Assembly: GCF_025717555.1 (NCBI RefSeq)
Contig: NZ_JAJIRP010000009.1
Span: forward strand, 1-64,000
Length of the DNA: 64,000 nucleotides
Reading direction: 5' to 3'
Source of the DNA: Paucibacter sp. B2R-40
GTDB taxonomy: Bacteria; Pseudomonadota; Gammaproteobacteria; Burkholderiales; Burkholderiaceae_C
Numbering within the stretch: the first letter of the stretch is position 1; each line of letters begins with the position of its first letter. The notes beneath the pieces are model-generated. The model saw nothing but the letters and a program-made list of their open reading frames with translations, ran no database searches and had not been told where the DNA came from. Below are positions 62,569 through 64,000 of this stretch, piece by piece. Made by a program: the position numbers and the translations under genes.

Positions 62569-64000
62569 ATGAGCCTCAATCATGTGCGTCAAATCGTCAT
62601 CGTCGGCGGCGGCACTGCCGGTTGGATGAGCGCCGCAGCGCTCTCCAAGCTGCTGCCCTCCGACTGCCGAATTCATCTGGTCGAGTCGGATGAGATCGGC
62701 TCCATCGGGGTCGGTGAAGCGACCATTCCCAATATCAAGAACTTCAACGCGGCGCTGGAGATCGATGAAGACGAGTTCGTACGCGCCACCCAGGGCACCT
62801 TCAAGTTAGGCATTGAATTCGTCAACTGGGGCGCGCTGGGCGACCGCTATATCCACGGCTTCGGCAAGGTCGGCCAAGAGCTTGACGCCGTCGCCTTTCA
62901 CCATTACTGGCTGCGTCTGCAACGCGAAGGTTTGGCCAGCGACCTGGGCGACTACTCGATCAACACCGTCGCTCCGCAGCACGCCAAGTTCATGCGGGCG
63001 CGCCCCGATATGGCGGGCTCGCCGCTGGCCGACATCGCCAGCGCCTTCCAGTTCGATGCCAGCCTCTACGCCCGCTTTTTGCGCGGCTATGCCGAAAAAC
63101 GAGGCGTTCTGCGCAGCCAAGGCAAGGTGGTCGAGGTCTTGCAGCGGGAACCTGATGGCCACATTACGGCAGTGCGACTGGACAGCGGCGAGCTGATCGA
63201 AGGCGATTTTTTCGTCGATTGTTCGGGCATGCATGCGTTGCTGATTGCCAAGACCCTGCAAGTCGGCTTCGAGGATTGGTCGCATTGGCTGCCCTGCGAC
63301 CGCGCGATTGCCGTGCCCTGCGAGTCAGCCGGCCCACTGCTGCCCCTGACGCGCGCCACCGCACACGGCGCCGGCTGGCAATGGCGTATCCCGCTGCAGC
63401 ACCGCACCGGCAATGGCCATGTCTACGCCAGCCGCTTCATGGGCGACGCCGAGGCCAGCGATATCCTGATGCGCAATCTGGACGGCAAGCCCCTGGCCGA
63501 GCCTCGTTTGATCAAGTTCCAGCCCGGCCGGCGCGAACGCAGCTGGGAGCGAAACTGCGTGGCAGTCGGTCTGTCCAGTGGCTTTCTGGAGCCGCTGGAG
63601 TCGACCAGTATCCATTTGATCCAGACCGCGCTGGCGCGCCTGGTGAGCTTGTTTCCGCACCGCGGCTTTGATGCGGCCGATATCGATGAATACAACCGCC
63701 AGACACAGTTCGAATACGAGCGCATTCGAGACTTCATCATCCTGCACTACAAGGCCACCGAACGCGACGACTCGGCGTTCTGGAACCATTGTCGGCTGAT
63801 GGATGTGCCGGCTACCCTGCAGCGCAAGATCGACTTGTACCGCAGCAACGCCCGCATTTACCGTGAGGGCGGCGAGCTGTTTGCCGAACTCAGCTGGTTG
63901 CAGGTGATGAATGGGCAAGGCATACGGCCTAGCGGCTACCACCCGTTTGCAGATCAGCTACCCAAGGAAGAGGCGGTTGCCTTCATGGCGAATGTGAAGG
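62569..64000 (+). CDS. Flavin-dependent tryptophan halogenase family protein, cut by window end
   Basis: At least 477 residues; the stop is outside the window. FAD-binding GGGTAGW (13-19), catalytic Lys at position 79 (GTFKLGIEF), the halogenase signature GWQWRIP (269-275), and the active-site FLEPLEST with its Glu (about 341-344). The lysine falls at the number of PrnA Lys79. Members chlorinate or brominate tryptophan or free indoles, but those found in TonB/glycoside loci of Xanthomonas and Caulobacter have unclear substrates. It starts 23 bp after the ATPase stop, so it is part of the sugar operon. Confidence 0.9.
   Translation, partial: MSLNHVRQIVIVGGGTAGWMSAAALSKLLPSDCRIHLVESDEIGSIGVGEATIPNIKNFNAALEIDEDEFVRATQGTFKLGIEFVNWGALGDRYIHGFGKVGQELDAVAFHHYWLRLQREGLASDLGDYSINTVAPQHAKFMRARPDMAGSPLADIASAFQFDASLYARFLRGYAEKRGVLRSQGKVVEVLQREPDGHITAVRLDSGELIEGDFFVDCSGMHALLIAKTLQVGFEDWSHWLPCDRAIAVPCESAGPLLPLTRATAHGAGWQWRIPLQHRTGNGHVYASRFMGDAEASDILMRNLDGKPLAEPRLIKFQPGRRERSWERNCVAVGLSSGFLEPLESTSIHLIQTALARLVSLFPHRGFDAADIDEYNRQTQFEYERIRDFIILHYKATERDDSAFWNHCRLMDVPATLQRKIDLYRSNARIYREGGELFAELSWLQVMNGQGIRPSGYHPFADQLPKEEAVAFMANVK

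Overview
The window looks like a GC-rich betaproteobacterial chromosome, most likely order Burkholderiales (Roseateles/Pelomonas/Rubrivivax-like). This rests on gene content, not on a marker gene: PEP-CTERM proteins, PHB-depolymerase-type esterase, CsbD/PRC-barrel stress genes, TctD/TctE-like two-component pair and TonB receptors. No rRNA or tRNA was recognised.

Layout. 0.2-3.3 kb: OsmC peroxidase-like gene with a neighbouring GntR/FCD regulator, then a BCCT osmolyte transporter. 3.4-13.5 kb: a loose regulatory and scrap zone with a TPR-GAF-GGDEF diguanylate cyclase, a PAS histidine kinase, an N-terminally truncated chemotaxis transducer, PEP-CTERM proteins, and a remnant of an integron-type integrase. 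13.6-21.0 kb: a complete sucrose operon (LacI regulator, TonB receptor, fructokinase, inner-membrane sugar permease, sucrose phosphorylase) with a 16-bp perfect operator. 21-28 kb: DUF1737, a truncated corA, a small stress cluster (PRC-barrel, CsbD, cupin, AI-2E exporter), a zinc peptidase and an alpha/beta hydrolase. 28-34.3 kb: a coupled small ORF-yihY-katE set, a PHB-depolymerase-family esterase and a GGDEF protein. 34.4-39 kb: old yellow enzyme, aldehyde dehydrogenase, PNPOx-like protein, TspO, DUF2177. 39-42.3 kb: a truncated IS3 element, an AT-rich hcp pseudogene and another PEP-CTERM gene. 42.4-45 kb: AGE-family epimerase plus PfkB kinase. 45.3-46.8 kb: one or two integron-type gene cassettes with attC-like sites. 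46.8-64 kb: a beta-glucan/cello-oligosaccharide utilisation locus: glucokinase, a sugar-binding protein, a two-component system, a TonB receptor, GH3, GH1, a complete sugar ABC importer and a flavin-dependent tryptophan-halogenase-family protein that runs off the end.

How they work together. In the sucrose operon the receptor brings sucrose across the outer membrane, the permease across the inner membrane, sucrose phosphorylase yields glucose-1-phosphate and fructose, and the kinase makes fructose-6-phosphate. In the glucan locus GH3 (secreted) and GH1 (cytoplasmic) release glucose, the ABC system imports sugar and glucokinase traps it. TTAA direct repeats spaced 11 bp lie in front of both the receptor and the orphan binding-protein gene and are good candidates for the response-regulator box.

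Most unusual features. (1) A family of about 130-150 bp structured intergenic repeats, eight near-complete copies plus fragments in both orientations, repeatedly sitting at the broken ends of genes. (2) A methyltransferase gene cassette whose stop codon lies in an attC site, 32 kb from an intI-like remnant. (3) An AT-rich hcp pseudogene between inverted copies of the repeat. (4) Many gene stumps (PEP-CTERM, chemotaxis transducer, intI, corA, SDR, kinase, outer-membrane protein, oligopeptide-binding protein, IS3), showing that the accessory stretches are decaying.
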